Shown: positions 45,570-59,132, numbered from the stretch's first letter. The stretch is DNA of 64,000 bases from Bursaphelenchus xylophilus (GCA_904066235.2 CAJFCV020000006.1:8804001-8868000); one strand, 5' to 3'. Numbers and translations: made by a program. Notes: generated from the sequence alone by a model not told the origin.

Positions 45570-48500
45570 TTATTCTAAGATCTCGGAATGCTCGTCGGAA
45601 GATCCATCGGTCTCATCGGCTTCGATTTCGGTGTCATTTGGCTCCTGGGAAGTGGATGACGTCATCGGCCTTAAGGCTGGGAAATCGGATTCCCGGAGGG
45701 GTTCGGGATTTTTGCAGATCAAAAATGGAACGTAAAACATTTTGGAGTGGAGGAGGACGGAGGAGGCGGAGTGGAGCATTGGGAGCCTGGAAAAATTTTA
45801 GAAATTAGTAAGTACGAATATTGTGCCTAATATTACAAAAATAATGTTGAAAAAGTGGTTTTAAATTTTCACTTACCAAGTCAAAATCTCGCTGAGTCTG
45901 GGTCCATTCTCGCACTGACTCAAGTGAATTTGCAACGCTTTCACAAATTGGTCTTGAATCGAGGAGACCTTCCGGAAATACAAAGTGTGATAATCTAGGC
46001 TCTTCGAATCCTCCTCGTTATCGTTTGTTGGCGTAGCGTAGTGTAACAAAGTGATTGCTTTCAGACAAACGTAGGCTTCCAAAGTGATTTTTAGCTTGCT
46101 GAAGGCGTTCAAAAGGGCTGTGAACTTCTCAACAAGTGGTCCTGCTTCTCTGAAATGATAAAATACGTCGTTTTCTACAAAGATTTGATTTTTCGAATTT
46201 TCAAATTTTTCATAAAGCTTGGGCAAATTCTACCAAAAGTGAGCATAAAAATTTAAATCGGGTTGTGCAGAAACTTCCAAGTTATAACAAATTTTTGGAT
46301 CTTCACAAAAATTTGTCCACAAAGATCTCCAATTTTTCCGATTTTCAACTTACTTTCTAACATGTTCAAACGGAATATCTTTAGTCATCACCGCACTCAG
46401 CCGTTGTTGTAGAAGCTCCAGATTCCTCTGAGAATTCACAAATGATAAGCCACATTCATTTCCCTCGCTCTGAGTCTCATACGCGTAGAAACAGGCGCTC
46501 AACAGGACCAACTCGGCCCATCGTTGCGTCAGCAAATGCGTATGGACTTCGACTGGGAGGGTGTTATAAAAAGGCAACATTTTGGTCCATTCAACAAGTT
46601 TTTCGACAATTTCATCACCAATTCGAGAGAGCCGTTCGGTTGGTGAGGAATTCTCGGTTTGATTTTGTTGTTCCTCCGACCAAATACGAAGACCTTTCAG
46701 ATTGATGAGTTGATCGAGTCGGTCCAGCTCGATTAGCTCCTAAAATACGAGGAAAATAATTTTGAGTCATCAAAAAAATCAAAAAAATTGAAATTTTGGC
46801 ATTTCACAGTGCAAAACAAGATAAAGTGAGGGGCCTGTTTTAGTGGCCAAAAACGTACCATTTTGCGTCGGGGGAGTATCAAAAATGTGGCAAAATGCCT
46901 CCCTCTGCAACTAAAAAAACTCTGTTTTGAACTCCGCGCCCTTTCTCTCATAAAAAGAGTGGGCGCGTTTTTCAAATCGAAGTTTTTTCACTTGGAAAGG
47001 GAGGTATTTTGGTGCATTTTTTGATACTTCCCGGATGCAAAATGGTACGCTTTTGGCCAACGGATAAGGTCCGCCACTGTAATATATATGAGTATCCTAG
47101 GACGCCTAATAACACAATTTCAACAAAATTTCCAATAAACTTCGAAAGTAAAATACGATTTCCCGAGAAACTAATAATTTTTTTCCAAAATTTACCTGTA
47201 TCAAATTTTTGTTAGTCGGTGGATCCCTAAACTGCTTTAGGGTCTCCTCATCGTTCACACTCTCAAACTTGCGCTTCCTTCCCCATCTACTGCTGCTCGA
47301 ACACTCCTCCTGCCCACTACTGCAGGCTGTTGGGCTTTTGAGGGCTTCCGAATCCTCGGACGACGTGGCCTCGCTGCATTTCCGGGTTTTTCGGTATTTC
47401 AGCTGCAAGCGCATGAGATTAGAATACAAATAAGCGAGCGATTAACAAGTCACCTTGTACAGATTGTAGATTGCGGAGCCATTCCGCCCTCCGGGCATGC
47501 GGTCTTCGCGGACGGCCTCCAACACCATTCCCTGCTGCAGACACTTCTGGAAGCGGCAGTATTGGCAGCGGTTGCGTTGCTCCTTGGTCATGGGACAGCC
47601 GAGGGCCGATCCACTCACACAAACGTAGACCCGTTTGTTCTGCACCGTCCGCTTGAAGAAGCCCTTGCAGCTGAAATTTGAAAGATACGTAAGAATGTTT
47701 ACAAGGGTTCGAAAATTCATTGCATATGCGACATTTTGGCATAACAACCATGGAACACTGATGTGCCATAGTAAGTGAAAAAAATCATATTTTCAAGAGT
47801 AAAATACTGACCAAAAAATTGAAAAAATCTCGATTTTCTGCCGGAAGTTTTAGAATATTAAACAAATTGGGAAATAATTGAAAATACAGACACTATGAAG
47901 TATTCTATCGTTACAGTAAACCCAGCAAATCAGTTTACTTTTTTTTACAACAGTATGTTGCAATAACGGAAATATAGCCTATCCGATCGTTACCCATCTA
48001 TTTTTAGTACGAAGTAAGTTAAAGAACTTAAAAATTACTGCTTTAATTATACTTTAATACCAATAAAAATTTGGTAAAATACGTTCTGTCCTGACTTTCT
48101 AATAACATCACGAATAAATACAAAAAATAACCGAAACGACAAAAATAAAAGATAGTATAAAAGTGTCACGATATATCACCCCAAGCGACAAAATTTACAG
48201 ACCGGAAGGTATGTAAATTATTAATAATTTATCGTTGATGGCCTTGGATAACAAAAAGATGACAAAAACAATATGGAAATTTTTGATGATTTTGAATTTT
48301 TTTGAAGAAAAAGTTGATGGTGAAACAATATAAAGTGACAAAATAAATTTGAAAAGTGGTTGGTATGGGCTTACAATACTAGTCAGGACCACTGACGTTT
48401 CAAAATAGCATATTAGTATTTAGTCATAGTAGTATTTCGAATTTCAATTCTGGTATCTACAAGTGTCATGTGCAGTATCGGATTCTTGACTCCACCCCTC

Positions 48501-51500
48501 AAGACCCCTAAACCCCTTTTCTCAAATGGGGGTACCCTCGTTTCCCTCACCGTGACCCCCATACCAGCGTCTACCTTTTTTTTTTATTCATCCGAATCCA
48601 TCCTGTTCACTGGGTTTGTAGGTCAATGGCGATTTTGCGAAAACGGAGGGGGCAAACATTTTTTATTTCAAAAAAGAACAATTCAAAAAAATTTTTGCGC
48701 GTCAGGGTCATCAAAAAGGGGGGTGGTTTAGCGGGCTGGATGACAATGGCAACATTTACAAGCGATTTTCAAGAAAAAATGGGGTGAAAAGGATGAAAAA
48801 AAGGATTTGCAGAATACGTTGGGGATTAACAATACTGAAGCTATATGATTTATAAAATAATCAGCCTAATTGTAAGAATTTTACCATTTTGAAAAAACTT
48901 GGCTATTTTTTTAAAAAGTAGAATAAAATTTTCGATCAAATTAAAAAAGGTATTAATCAAAATAAAATTTAACACTAATAATCAAACATAAAATATTTTT
49001 AAGACATATATTTCATCATTATGCATCTTACATTAGTCCAAAACATGAAAAATTTAGGCGAAAACGTCCAAAACCGCCGAAAAATTGCTGAAATTATAAG
49101 ATTAACGTTTCTAGAGGCGCTCAACACAAAGATATAACTTGTAATGTTTGTAAAGAAGACTTAAACTTGGTCTTTTGCCATTTTTGACCTTACTTGAACC
49201 TTAAAGTTGCAGTTTTTTGATGAAAATTTGAAAAGAGAGTCAACTACATGTCACAGAACAGTTTTTCTCCCAAAATCTCCCCTTGCCCCATCTAACATTC
49301 CCTAAAAACTTCTTTCCCACCTCCCTCCACCCTCCCTTCAACCATCAACCTCGACGTTGTAGCCCTCGGTCAGTCGTCTGTCTAGCCTCAAAAAGAGAAA
49401 AAAGAGGATTCAGATGTCCGCGCACCTCCCCTCGCCGCCCCGTCTTCCTTCTCCCGCCGTCCACTTTTCGGCGGTTTAAACGACCCACCGACAGATACGG
49501 TGCCAGTCGGCTCTTCGTTGACCTTACCCTCCGCCATAACCCAGTGACCTTGTAGCCGACGATGGCCGTGTCACAGTGACCCCCAAAGACAAGGAGATCG
49601 CCCTCAAATCGGCGTGCAACCCGGAGGCAGTGAGGAAGAGGGGATGGCGAAATTTTTGAAATTATGGGGTAATAGGTGAGGATATCAAGAAGGAAGGGGG
49701 TAAATCAGAAACATTATGGGAGAGAAGGCAGGTAAAGAGAAGGGTTTTGGACTCTACGGTGGGGCATAAGTGGGTACCGAAGCAAATTTTAGGCTGCCTA
49801 AATCACTATTAGCCTTTTTTGATTATTAGTTTAAATGATCAAAAAAAAAACACTCAAAATTCTTCAAAAATCGCAAAAAAATGATGATTTTAAAATCGTA
49901 AGCTCTATAAAATCTTTGCAAAAAAACTATGTGCCTTTCAAATTACCCAATAAATCAAGAGCTAGACAATTTTCAAAAAACAGAAAGGACCTCAATTTTA
50001 GAGAAATGGTTTTTAGCATTTGTTTGGCCAAGAAAATGATGATAAATCAATATTAGATATCGATAGTGGCTCAGATCATGATAGTTATTACTGATGGCCC
50101 ACAGAAATCACTGAGGAAATAAACGGGTCGTTATGACCAATTATAGCGATTTTATGGATGAAGAATTAAAAAAATAGGATGACTAAAATTTATCAGCTCC
50201 AATTTTCATCTTTTGCCAAAAATACACAACTAAGAAATCTTTAAAATACGTGATCACTTCCAGCGTTTATTGCAAAATGCCTATTTTTGATATCGAAATT
50301 AAAATTTTACGAAAATGACCGTTCCATTTTTGCCTTCTTCAAGACGACGAAGGGTTAAAGGAAGGGTGCGAAAATACAAAAAAATGCGAAAAATTTGGAA
50401 ATATTTTTTATGCGGGTCCCGGTACAAGGTAAAAATACATAAAAGGAGCGCTTTAAAGGGCGAGGGAAGGGGGGGGGGGGCGGTGGCAGGACGCGCAACC
50501 GGCTGGTCGGAAGAATAAAAAAAAAGTCGGTCAGTGGGCAATCAGAGCGGGATCTCAGTTTTTGCGGAAGAAATAAGTGCAAATAACCGAGAAAAATATT
50601 AATAAAAGCCGGCAGTGGACCATATGGGGGGTATGGGAGAGTAAGCGGAGTCAAAATTTAAAAAAGAAATTGCGGAAATTTAATACGGGGTACCCGGGAA
50701 TAAAGTCATCTGTTTTGACGATATTTGGCTCTAGTAAAAATTAAGATTTCTTAGAGAATATTAGTGAATTTGAAACCGCATTATGCAGAAACAAAAGAGT
50801 TTTAAAGATGCCAAACCGCGTTATGCAGAATTTGCAGTAAATTTTTAAGCATTCAAAAAGCACTTTTTTGGCTTGACACAATCTGTAATAATTATTAGAT
50901 TTGCTGGGCCATATGGCCATAAAATTTCCTGAAAAATGTGTCATAATGACTGATTTTCCAGAATTCCACAAAGTCATCAATGCTTAATCCAATTTTTTTT
51001 GTCTTTACGACCCTCTTAATCTACCCAATCCATTTAAGACTTATCCATTATCAACACGTCAACCGGAAGTAAATTTAGCGCCGTCAAAAGCTAATATATC
51101 ACCACCGGTGGCATGCAGAATACAGCGGGCAGATGTGAAGTAAAATCTCCAAACAAGGTCGCGACAGACAAAGAGTTCAAGCGGCTTTCATCTAAGGTCA
51201 TTGTGCAATACAGAGATGATAAAGAAGTAATAAAAAGGGCTTGAAAATATCTTGGGATTGAATGAGAAGGATAATATAAAAAATTCTCCGCAACTCGGCA
51301 GAACGCAGAGACATTGGCTCAAAATTTTACGTATTTAAAATGCAGTTAATGTAGAGAAAGAGAACAAAATTTGAGGTCAATCCGTCTGAACATCTCAAAT
51401 TTATGGCTTCTTTTCCACCAGAGATGACTAAATTAATATCTTAAAACAATATTCTTCCATTTAAAAATACCGAGGCAGATAAAAAAAAAGTCCAATATTA

Positions 51501-54500
51501 AAATATGAGCCGCAAGAAGACCCCGAGAGCGCCCAGAAATTAAAATGAAATTTAAAATGGATCTCTTGGGCCGAATCTCGGAGCATTTCTCTTAACAGTG
51601 CCTAAGGGATTACAAATCTTCGAAAAAAACAATTATATAACAGAAAGGAAGAGAAACCACTTGAGAAACAGAATGCAGTAATCCGACATGTAAATATTAG
51701 GATTTCGAAAAAATAATTGGTTCGGATTAGAAGGATAGTCAAGTGGAGACGAAATGAGGGGCCTTAGGGCTTAGAGGCAAGAGTGGGAGTAAGGATGATA
51801 AAAAAGAAAAAACTAAACGTTCGTTACTTATATATCTTGTTTTACTATACGATAAATTTTAAAGCCGCTTTTTTGAGAGAAATTTCAAAAGTTAAAATTT
51901 CCGCTATTTTGGCATTCTGTTTTATGCCCAAGATGAAGAAAGTCACAAGTTTGTAAAACACAAGGTTGTAAAATACGAGCGATTATTATACTTATATAAC
52001 TAAAAAATTAATTCTAAGAATTTTAATAAATGTACTACAAATTTTAAAATACGTTTCCATAAATACGTTGAAAAAAATTATTTATAATTTTAAATTAAAA
52101 TAACTATTTTTTTCAACAAATCTCTCATAAATAACATAAAATTTCCACACCGAAACCAAGCCCAAAACCCAATAATTTACCGCAACAAAAGAAGTGCAAA
52201 AATTGCGCAATCTAATTACCATCGCCCCCTCCAGAATGACCTCATCAACGAGTGCATCCGCACTCTTTCCTCGTCCTTCCCAGTCTCGCGAAAACAAAAA
52301 AAAAAAGAAAGAGTGCAAAAGCGACGAGAAAAACGACGAATGAAAAATTGTAAAGTGGTACAATCGGGTGCAGAAAGCGGTGCCGGCCGGCAGGAAAAGT
52401 CTCGCGGGAACGCACAAAAATAAAATATATAAAAACAAGAGCGTTGGCGCAGCTGCTCGCGCCGAAAATTTATGCGAAATTCAACGGCAACGCAGCCAAA
52501 TTTATGAGCAAGTGCTTGTCGGCGAGAGTGACCGGGGAAGGTACAGTATTTTTGGAGAGTACTGTGAAATTTGTGGAGCGAAAAAAATATTTTTAAAAAT
52601 TTTAAATTTAGGCAAATTGAGCTAAAAATGGGGGAAAATACGACAAAGATCGCCTTCCAAGGTTAACCATTGGCTTCAAAATTGTCTGTGGATACTGTAA
52701 TTTTACATAACAGCCAAAAAAAATAGTCATTTTTGCTGGAAAGGAAGAAGATTTACAATTTTCTGCTATTTGCCACGGAGAATCATCAAAAAAGTGGTTT
52801 TATCCCATGAAATTCACATTTTGCTCTATTCTGTACATATTATTGAATGGACATGCCTATTTTAAAGAAAGGACTTTTAGCCACACTAAAAATTATTTTT
52901 TTCAAGCCTTCTTCCTATGTTTATTATCAAAATCAAAATATAATTTACCCCATTCGCCCGCTCAAATCCCCCTTTATTCCCACCTTTACCCTCCCTCGCC
53001 TCCCTCCCATCGAATTTCTCGCCATTTCGCAGCCCAAGCGGGGTAACCCCGCTCGAAAAGCCGAGTGAGATTGGTATTCCGGGGTACCAGTGGCTCCGTG
53101 GCACGCTCTCGCCTCGGCCCAATCAAGAGGCCAATCGAGAACACATTTCAATTTTTGGTCGCGGCCGGAAATCTGGATATAATTAGGAAGGACAAAAGGA
53201 ACAGGGGTAGGGTTTCATTTTGGGGACGGGAAGATGGACAGAAGCACCTGGTTATAACGAATGGGCAAATTTTGGTGACTGGATGGGAAACATTTGATGG
53301 AGACAGATCAGGAGAAGCGGAAATGGAAAATATTGAACATGATGACGAATAAATAGTAATAAGTGTGACCAAGATACGATAAAAGGCTTCATGAAACTCA
53401 AAATGAATTTTTCTCCAACAAGAGCAATGTAAAATATGTGCGATTTTCAGCTTATGCTCTGCAGAGACAAGTGAGATTTTTAATTTGAAAATTGGTAAAA
53501 TCTCGAGATTTTTTGAAAGTTTATGAATGAAAAATTCCAGCCTTGATATTTTTGAGCTTCATTAAATAAAACTCAAATTTTATTGTGTGGAGAATGACAA
53601 TTCCCCATGCTGTTCGAGAGATTCCACATGCAAAATTAAATTTGTCCAACTAGGTGCAAATGAACTACAAAAAACTCTGTGAATGACATAAACTTAATAC
53701 GTATGTTATCTTTTTACAATTTTAGCTCAAAAAAATTTCTTAACAGAGCTGACTTTTATGATGGTAACTGAGGTTCACGTATTTTACAACCACGATCAAA
53801 GCAACTCACCCCTCACAAGAATAGACTCCATAATGCAATCCACTTGCTTTGTCGCCACAAATTACACAGAGCAATGGATCCACTGGCTTTGTTTTCGGAT
53901 TCTGGGGACTTTCGGAGGTTTGGGTTTGAGATCCATCTTTTATTTTATTATTATTATTACTATTGTTATTGGGGTCAAAAGTCTCGGTTTTGTACGCCTG
54001 ATACCACGGTTGCTCGGACGATAAGGCTGATTTCGAAGGCTGAGGAGATGAGTTGGAGACGCTGAAAAATGGATTTTATTCATTGAAAATGATGACGTGA
54101 GAAGGTCATAGTCTAGCCTCATTAAAAACGACTAATACATATGTATGTTAGGTAGCTTAAGATTAGTACAAGTAAACAAACAAATCCAGTGCTTGTAGTC
54201 CTTTTAGAACAAAATATCCTCAAACTATTTTCTTATTCATTTATCGACTACCTTTGATATGCCCTACAAGATGTCTCTACAAAATTAAGACCAATTTTTT
54301 ATGGCATATTCGTGCCCTAAAAAAGTTGACACTTTTCTGCGAATTTTTGCATGAAAAATATTCATGCCTGTTTCTGTCTTGGAGGGTAATTTTGATATAA
54401 AAAATATTTTTTCCTTGCAAAACTGGCAAAAAGATTTTTAATCAAAGGGTTATGTTTCTCTGACCGCACTCCGCGTTCCGCGTACTCTCTAGGCCGTAAA

Positions 54501-54965
54501 GATTAGTAAATATGTCGGCTGCGCCTTCAAAAAGCAAGCTAATACTCTCAAGAATTCATGTTGGCCACATGGCCAAAATGTTTCCAAAATTTAAAGGAAT
54601 TATTTAACAGGTACACCTAGGACCTTCTGTTATATGTAATTCCGTTCAGGTTTCATCACATTTTAAAGTTACTTCACTCACCCTTCTTCCTTGACTTCCT
54701 TCACCTTTTCCTCTTCTTCCTTTTCCTTTTTTTCCTCTCCATTATTATTATTACCATCCACCACGTTGCTATTCAGATTGTTATTTTGCAACGCATTCAA
54801 TTGGTTCAGTTGATTTATGTAGAGTTGATACAGACTCAACGGGTCTAGTTGCGGGAGTTGGTTCAAATTTAATGGTCGTTCTGCATTCCGGGAATGAGCA
54901 ATGACCGGGGCTCGGTAAGGAACGGGGTTCTGGAACTGGGTCAGAACATTGTAATGATTATTCAT
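45570..54965 (-). CDS. nhr-91: Nuclear hormone receptor, NR6 (GCNF/DHR4/NHR-91) type
   Basis: About 611 residues. Exons (minus): 54996-54682 with ATG at 54965, 54061-53810, 47670-47454, 47402-47196, 46739-46354, 46149-45877 and 45786-45570; every phase fits. The DNA-binding domain is split by a 6.1-kb intron. The first finger [20 protein letters not shown] comes from 54061-53810 and ends in a split Gly codon. The second begins [17 protein letters not shown], and then [13 protein letters not shown]. The following [17 protein letters not shown] and NLYK match the NR6-type C-terminal extension. The ligand-binding domain has the helix-3 region [12 protein letters not shown], then [14 protein letters not shown], and ends [11 protein letters not shown] before an acidic Ser-rich tail. 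The N-terminus is Gln/Asn-rich with a Glu/Lys block. The D-box spacing is C-x7-C instead of C-x5-C. Exon 1 is open 5' of the ATG to its acceptor at 54997, so an upstream exon is possible. NR6 receptors act in germline or moulting in known animals; the orthologue name is inferred from the DNA-binding domain. Confidence 0.9.
46824..47079. mobile_element. Palindromic Tc1/mariner-type MITE, copy in receptor intron
   Basis: Full-length, about 256 bp. It starts after TA with AAGTGAGGGGCCTG (a decayed CAGTGGCGGACCTG) and ends CCGCCACTG before TA. Both arms keep the GTACCATTTTGC block. It lies in the intron between 47196 and 46739. Confidence 0.82.
49330..49640. promoter_or_regulatory. GC-rich intronic block with nuclear-receptor half-sites
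   Basis: A GC-rich island in an AT-rich intron, with TGACCTT at 49519-49525 and 49545-49551 (reverse complement AAGGTCA; the second is extended as CAAGGTCA) and a related TGACCCC at about 49578. Another TGACCTT lies at 49185. NR5/NR6-type receptors bind AGGTCA half-sites with a 5' extension. Candidate enhancer or internal promoter; unproven. Confidence 0.35.
50469..50480 (+). repeat. 12-base G homopolymer
   Basis: An uninterrupted G run, preceded by GAGGGAA and followed by CGGTGG. Mono-G tracts can form G-quadruplexes and are unstable in nematodes lacking the DOG-1/FANCJ helicase. Confidence 0.85.
51881..51930 (+). repeat. Dispersed repeat family R2, copy in receptor intron
   Basis: AATTTCAAAAGTTAAAATTT then CCGCTATTTTGGCATTCTGT. 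More diverged in the first half than the 43811 and 44701 copies. Confidence 0.55.
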
Positions 54966-54996
54966 CGAAATTGGGCCAAGTTTGAGGGAATGAAAC

Positions 54997-57900
54997 CTGA
55001 AATAGCATGAAATAGTTGTTTCTTTAAATTTCTAAATGAATAATCATATTAAAAATGACATTTTAAACTACAAAAATGTATGCCAATTTCGTATTTTACC
55101 CGTATTTTACAAACAAAAAAATAAAAAAAAAATCAAAACAAAAATGCACGAGTTTTTGGTCAAAAAAAATCTTTTTTTACTAATATTCGTTGAACTCGGG
55201 TTGTCTGGGAACTAATTATAATGCGCAAAACAAAGCTCGGATTAGGGTGTTACCATAATAAGTTATATGATCCAGACTGTAGCACTTGAATAACCACGTA
55301 ATATGAGAGCAAAAACAACAAGAAAATAACAAAAAATTTTTGCCTGAAAAATTGCAATGAAAGTTTAATTTTGAAACGCTAAAATGAGAAAAAAATTGGA
55401 TTACAAAAAAATTTTTTTTTGATTTTTTACGCCATCCACTTTTTTGTCATCGAAAGAAAAAATTCTCTGAAAATTCCAAATTTTTACATTCCTAACTTCG
55501 ACCCAGATATACCTCTAAACCCCTCAAAACTGCCCTTCATAAACGAGTAAACCTCCGAATTATGCAAATTTCAGCCTTCGCCGAGCCTCCGGTCGACCTC
55601 AAATTGGGAATGTCTTAACCTGGGATGACCCTCAAGTCCGAAAAATAAAAAGGTCGCCCCCCATCCGTGTTCATGCCACCTTGATTCCAAATAAAGAGCC
55701 TCGAGTGGCAGGTGGAAGGGGGGATTCGATAGATCCGCGGATCTCCTCCGGGATGACCCCTCCGCTCTCGCGGCGGCCTCGAACACCGGCTGCGCCCCCC
55801 TCTCTCTTTGCCCTAAGGGCGCGCATCTTCGCGACCCCGACGCGCCCGAAAAAATCGCTGTTGCGCAATGTGGAGGCGCCCCGTTTCTGGATTCGGTCTT
55901 CCTGAAAAACGCGCGGAATGAAGATCCCCTCGGGGGATAAAAGATCCTGGAAATGGCGGGCGCAGGTAATGCGCCTGTTAATAGGGCAGGGATGGCGGAG
56001 AAAAAATGGATGCGAAAACAAAAGTGAGAGATTTACAGATGCAAAAAGTGGCTGCTGGGGTTTGAAAACGAAAGGTCTGGAATGTTTCTTAAAATACGCC
56101 GTTGATTCCTTTTTGCTTTTTTAGTTTGGTGCATAAGACTTACCATTGAAATTTCTGACTTATTTTTTGGAAACTGGCTCAAATTCTGTGCAATATGGCA
56201 CAGATCAAAAATGCATCTGTAGAGAGTGCGTGTCAAATTTTTAGCTCGGTAGTGATATGGCCATAAGAAGTTTTCCTTCTGCTCTCCGCATTACATGGAA
56301 TATTCCTTGGTCGCTAAAGATAGTTGAGTGTCTTTGCTGCCCTTGCAAAGCGTAGCCTAGGATTTTCAGAAATAATTATTGGGCCAAGACCCAACGTTTA
56401 CAATTCTTCCGTGACTGATCTGTGAGAGAGAAGTTTAAGAAATTTAGTTTTTAGGTGGGAGATTAGTATTCTATTCGAAGCATAATAGAACGTCTATTCT
56501 AAAAATTGTTTTATTTATGGCACCGCCGATATTCTTATTCTTTTTATATCACCATCTTGAACAAAGATTATTTTCCGTAGTTTCCTGCCTGCAACGATCA
56601 TTCCATTTCTTGGAAAAGTCTGTAAAGCACGGGCAAAGATTTGCATAAATTAATTAGTAGCTTAGATACACTACTTGAGCAAATTTTGAAGAACGCTTGA
56701 AGGCATTGCTTCGAGCAATGAACTTACAAACATTACTCAAATCTTTGCTTGTTTACCTTTTATTTTTCGGCATTTCCGATACTTAGAATCCTGTGTCCAT
56801 CCAACTTTTCTCCCAGCAAAATCTCTTATTTTCCCCTTCACCCTTTTCATGTTTGATCCCGTTAATTAACCTCTTCATTAATCAAGAAGAATCTACCGTA
56901 TCCTTTCCTTGTTCCTTTCGATCATCAACCTTGTAGTTATTTTTTGAGATCCTTTTCTTTCTTCTTTCTCCAACTTCAGATTGACCTTTCCCTCTGACGA
57001 AAAAGACCTGCAGGGATTTGGGGGATCTTCATTTGATCTCGGGAAGAGCGGGAAAAAAGAGTGGTCGAAATCGGGGTTAACAGGTCGGCGCACTTCAATT
57101 CCGCCCGGGGATTTGCGGATTCGATTGGATAATGTGTTTGGATATTATCCATGCTATCTGCACCTTGTCGTATACGGCTTATTTCGTATGTATTTTTTTG
57201 CAATAGCGGTAGAATTGACGGGAAATTTGTGGTCAAATTCTGATTCTCAAATTTCGATGGCCAAAATTGGCCAAGGCATTACTCCAGCCGCAACAGTCCC
57301 ATGTTTGTCAAATATAGCTTCTCGGATGTTTAAGTAAACGACGTTTCAATCCCTGAAATATTTAGCTCTTGCTTTGTAGGTACAGCCGAAGTATTCAGTG
57401 ATCTTTGCCGACGAGAGAGCTGGGGAAATGAGTAGAGCAATCAAGGATAAGAGCAGCTTTGTTGTATCTTTGCTGATTTCATAGCGAAAACAAATCTGCA
57501 AGCTCAAATTTTAACCATTTTCTTTTCAAAATGTCTCCAAAATTCTTTCATAACTGTTTATTCCATTAAAATTGATATGAAAACAAAGAAACATCCAAAA
57601 CGACGTCGTATTTTATACAAGTAGAGGTTATTGAAATGCGATTAAAAACCCAGGGCTTTCGTGGAGACGGAAGCCCGCCTGAGATCCAAATTTAAAGTTG
57701 TTTACAGACTCGCCTACTCAGTGGCGGATTAAATTGCAAAAAAAAAACTAATTAAGACATTGATGGAGATGTGAAACACAAGAAACAATATTGCCAGAGG
57801 AATAAACAACTTGATATGCAGAGCAGTTGAGATTTGATATTGATACGTGATATTGATACAGACATTGAGATTTGAAATTTTTTGGTGGAATGAATCGGGA

Positions 57901-59132
57901 GATTGTACTTTTAAAGGGCATAATATATAATCTTCTTTTGAGACAAGGGACATTAAGGAAATTGATGCTAATTAAAAAGAAGTGCTTCGGAGTGTAAAGT
58001 CACAACAATACTAAATCTCACAATCTTGGATAGACAAAATATTGAGGCTCAAAGGGACCTATTACATATACATGGGAATCTGTTTTAAACTCAATCTTAT
58101 CAAAGAATGCCGCAAGTCAGACTCTCAGATTTCCTTTGAATTCTGTACACACATTGGGCCTTTACCAGATACCCATTCCCGAAAATTCTAATTTGCGCTT
58201 TGCAAGAGCGGCCGAGGTATTCAACGAGGCAGAACTTTTTTGCATATAAAGTTGTAAAAAATCCCAATTTCTTCCATGTTTAAAGAGGAATCAACACTTA
58301 AGCCGAGGCTAAAATTCACGTCTATATACGTGTTAGAAATGTTTTACTACCATTTGTGCCAGATTTCATCAAAATCCGTTTTGGGTTTTGCAGCAAAGCT
58401 AAATACCCAATATTAGCATACCACTCATATCCCAATTTCCCTTAATCCAAAACGATTACATTAGTTTCTTAAACCTGTTTATGTCAAGTTCCCACGAACC
58501 AATTTTTGATGGGACCACTCTTGCAATTTCCGGATTAACAATTTGCTGATTACCATTCTCTAAACCTAGTATTCTTAGTATACGCCCTCGTAATGGCAAA
58601 AATGTCGAATAACAAGCAAATTAATAAGGCGTAAAAGCTAAAATCCCGTCTCAAAATGATACATGATGACTTAAGTTGGTGTAAACAAGCCTTGAGGGGG
58701 CATTACGATGCGTCATAATTCTGTCTAGGCAAATCGTTTATGAGAGAGTTCTCAAAGTGTGACAGAAAGATTTTGATGAAACCTGGGTCAAATTGGTGTT
58801 CGATTTTGTTAAGACGCATGCAAAACTTTTGGCTCGTAGTTTTAACCACTAAGATTTTAAGCAACTTCTAAAAAAGAAAATTTTTAAATATTCACAAAGA
58901 TCGGCCGAAACTACGATTTTTCTCTGAAAGCCTCTCATCATTTTCCGTAGTCTTTCGTCAACAATGCCAGTTGAATATCTCGGCTCAACTTGAAAAACAA
59001 AAACCAAAATTTTTGGCCATTCGATTGAGGCGTTTACAGATAGGTTACAAACAAAATTTGGAAAAAATAGACTTGACTCGTTCCCGTTTTCGAGCAAAAA
59101 TTCATCTAACAAAGATACCTTCCAATTGCGTC
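54997..59132. other. Intergenic region between the receptor and GPCR genes
   Basis: No gene supported. A GC-rich block at 55570-55990 just upstream of the receptor could be its promoter or an undetected 5' exon. Fragments related to R1 (a TTTGCAAAGCG-like core) occur near 56340 and, inverted, near 58200. A CATGGATAATAT word (inverted) lies at 57142. Confidence 0.5.

Larger units (their letters stand above)
47671..53809. other. 6.1-kb intron splitting the receptor's two zinc fingers
   Basis: The donor at 53809 (GTGAGT, minus strand) and acceptor at 47671 (TTTCAG) split a Gly codon between the zinc fingers. Contents: a GC-rich block at about 49330-49640, a 12-G run at 50469, an R2 repeat at 51881, and several GTAAAATACG words. 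Plus-strand open frames here (for example 53065-53352) show no recognisable domain. AAGGTCA half-sites lie at 49185, 49519, 49545 and 51195. Confidence 0.75.

Noticed and set aside
47719..47769. CRIC motif just upstream of the receptor's second finger, as a candidate first finger
   Set aside because: It is out of phase and lacks the HYG and SCE parts. The true first finger is at 54061-53810 and joins in phase.
53065..53352. 95-codon plus-strand open frame inside the receptor intron
   Set aside because: No domain or splice context is recognisable, and length is near what is expected by chance in a less AT-rich patch.
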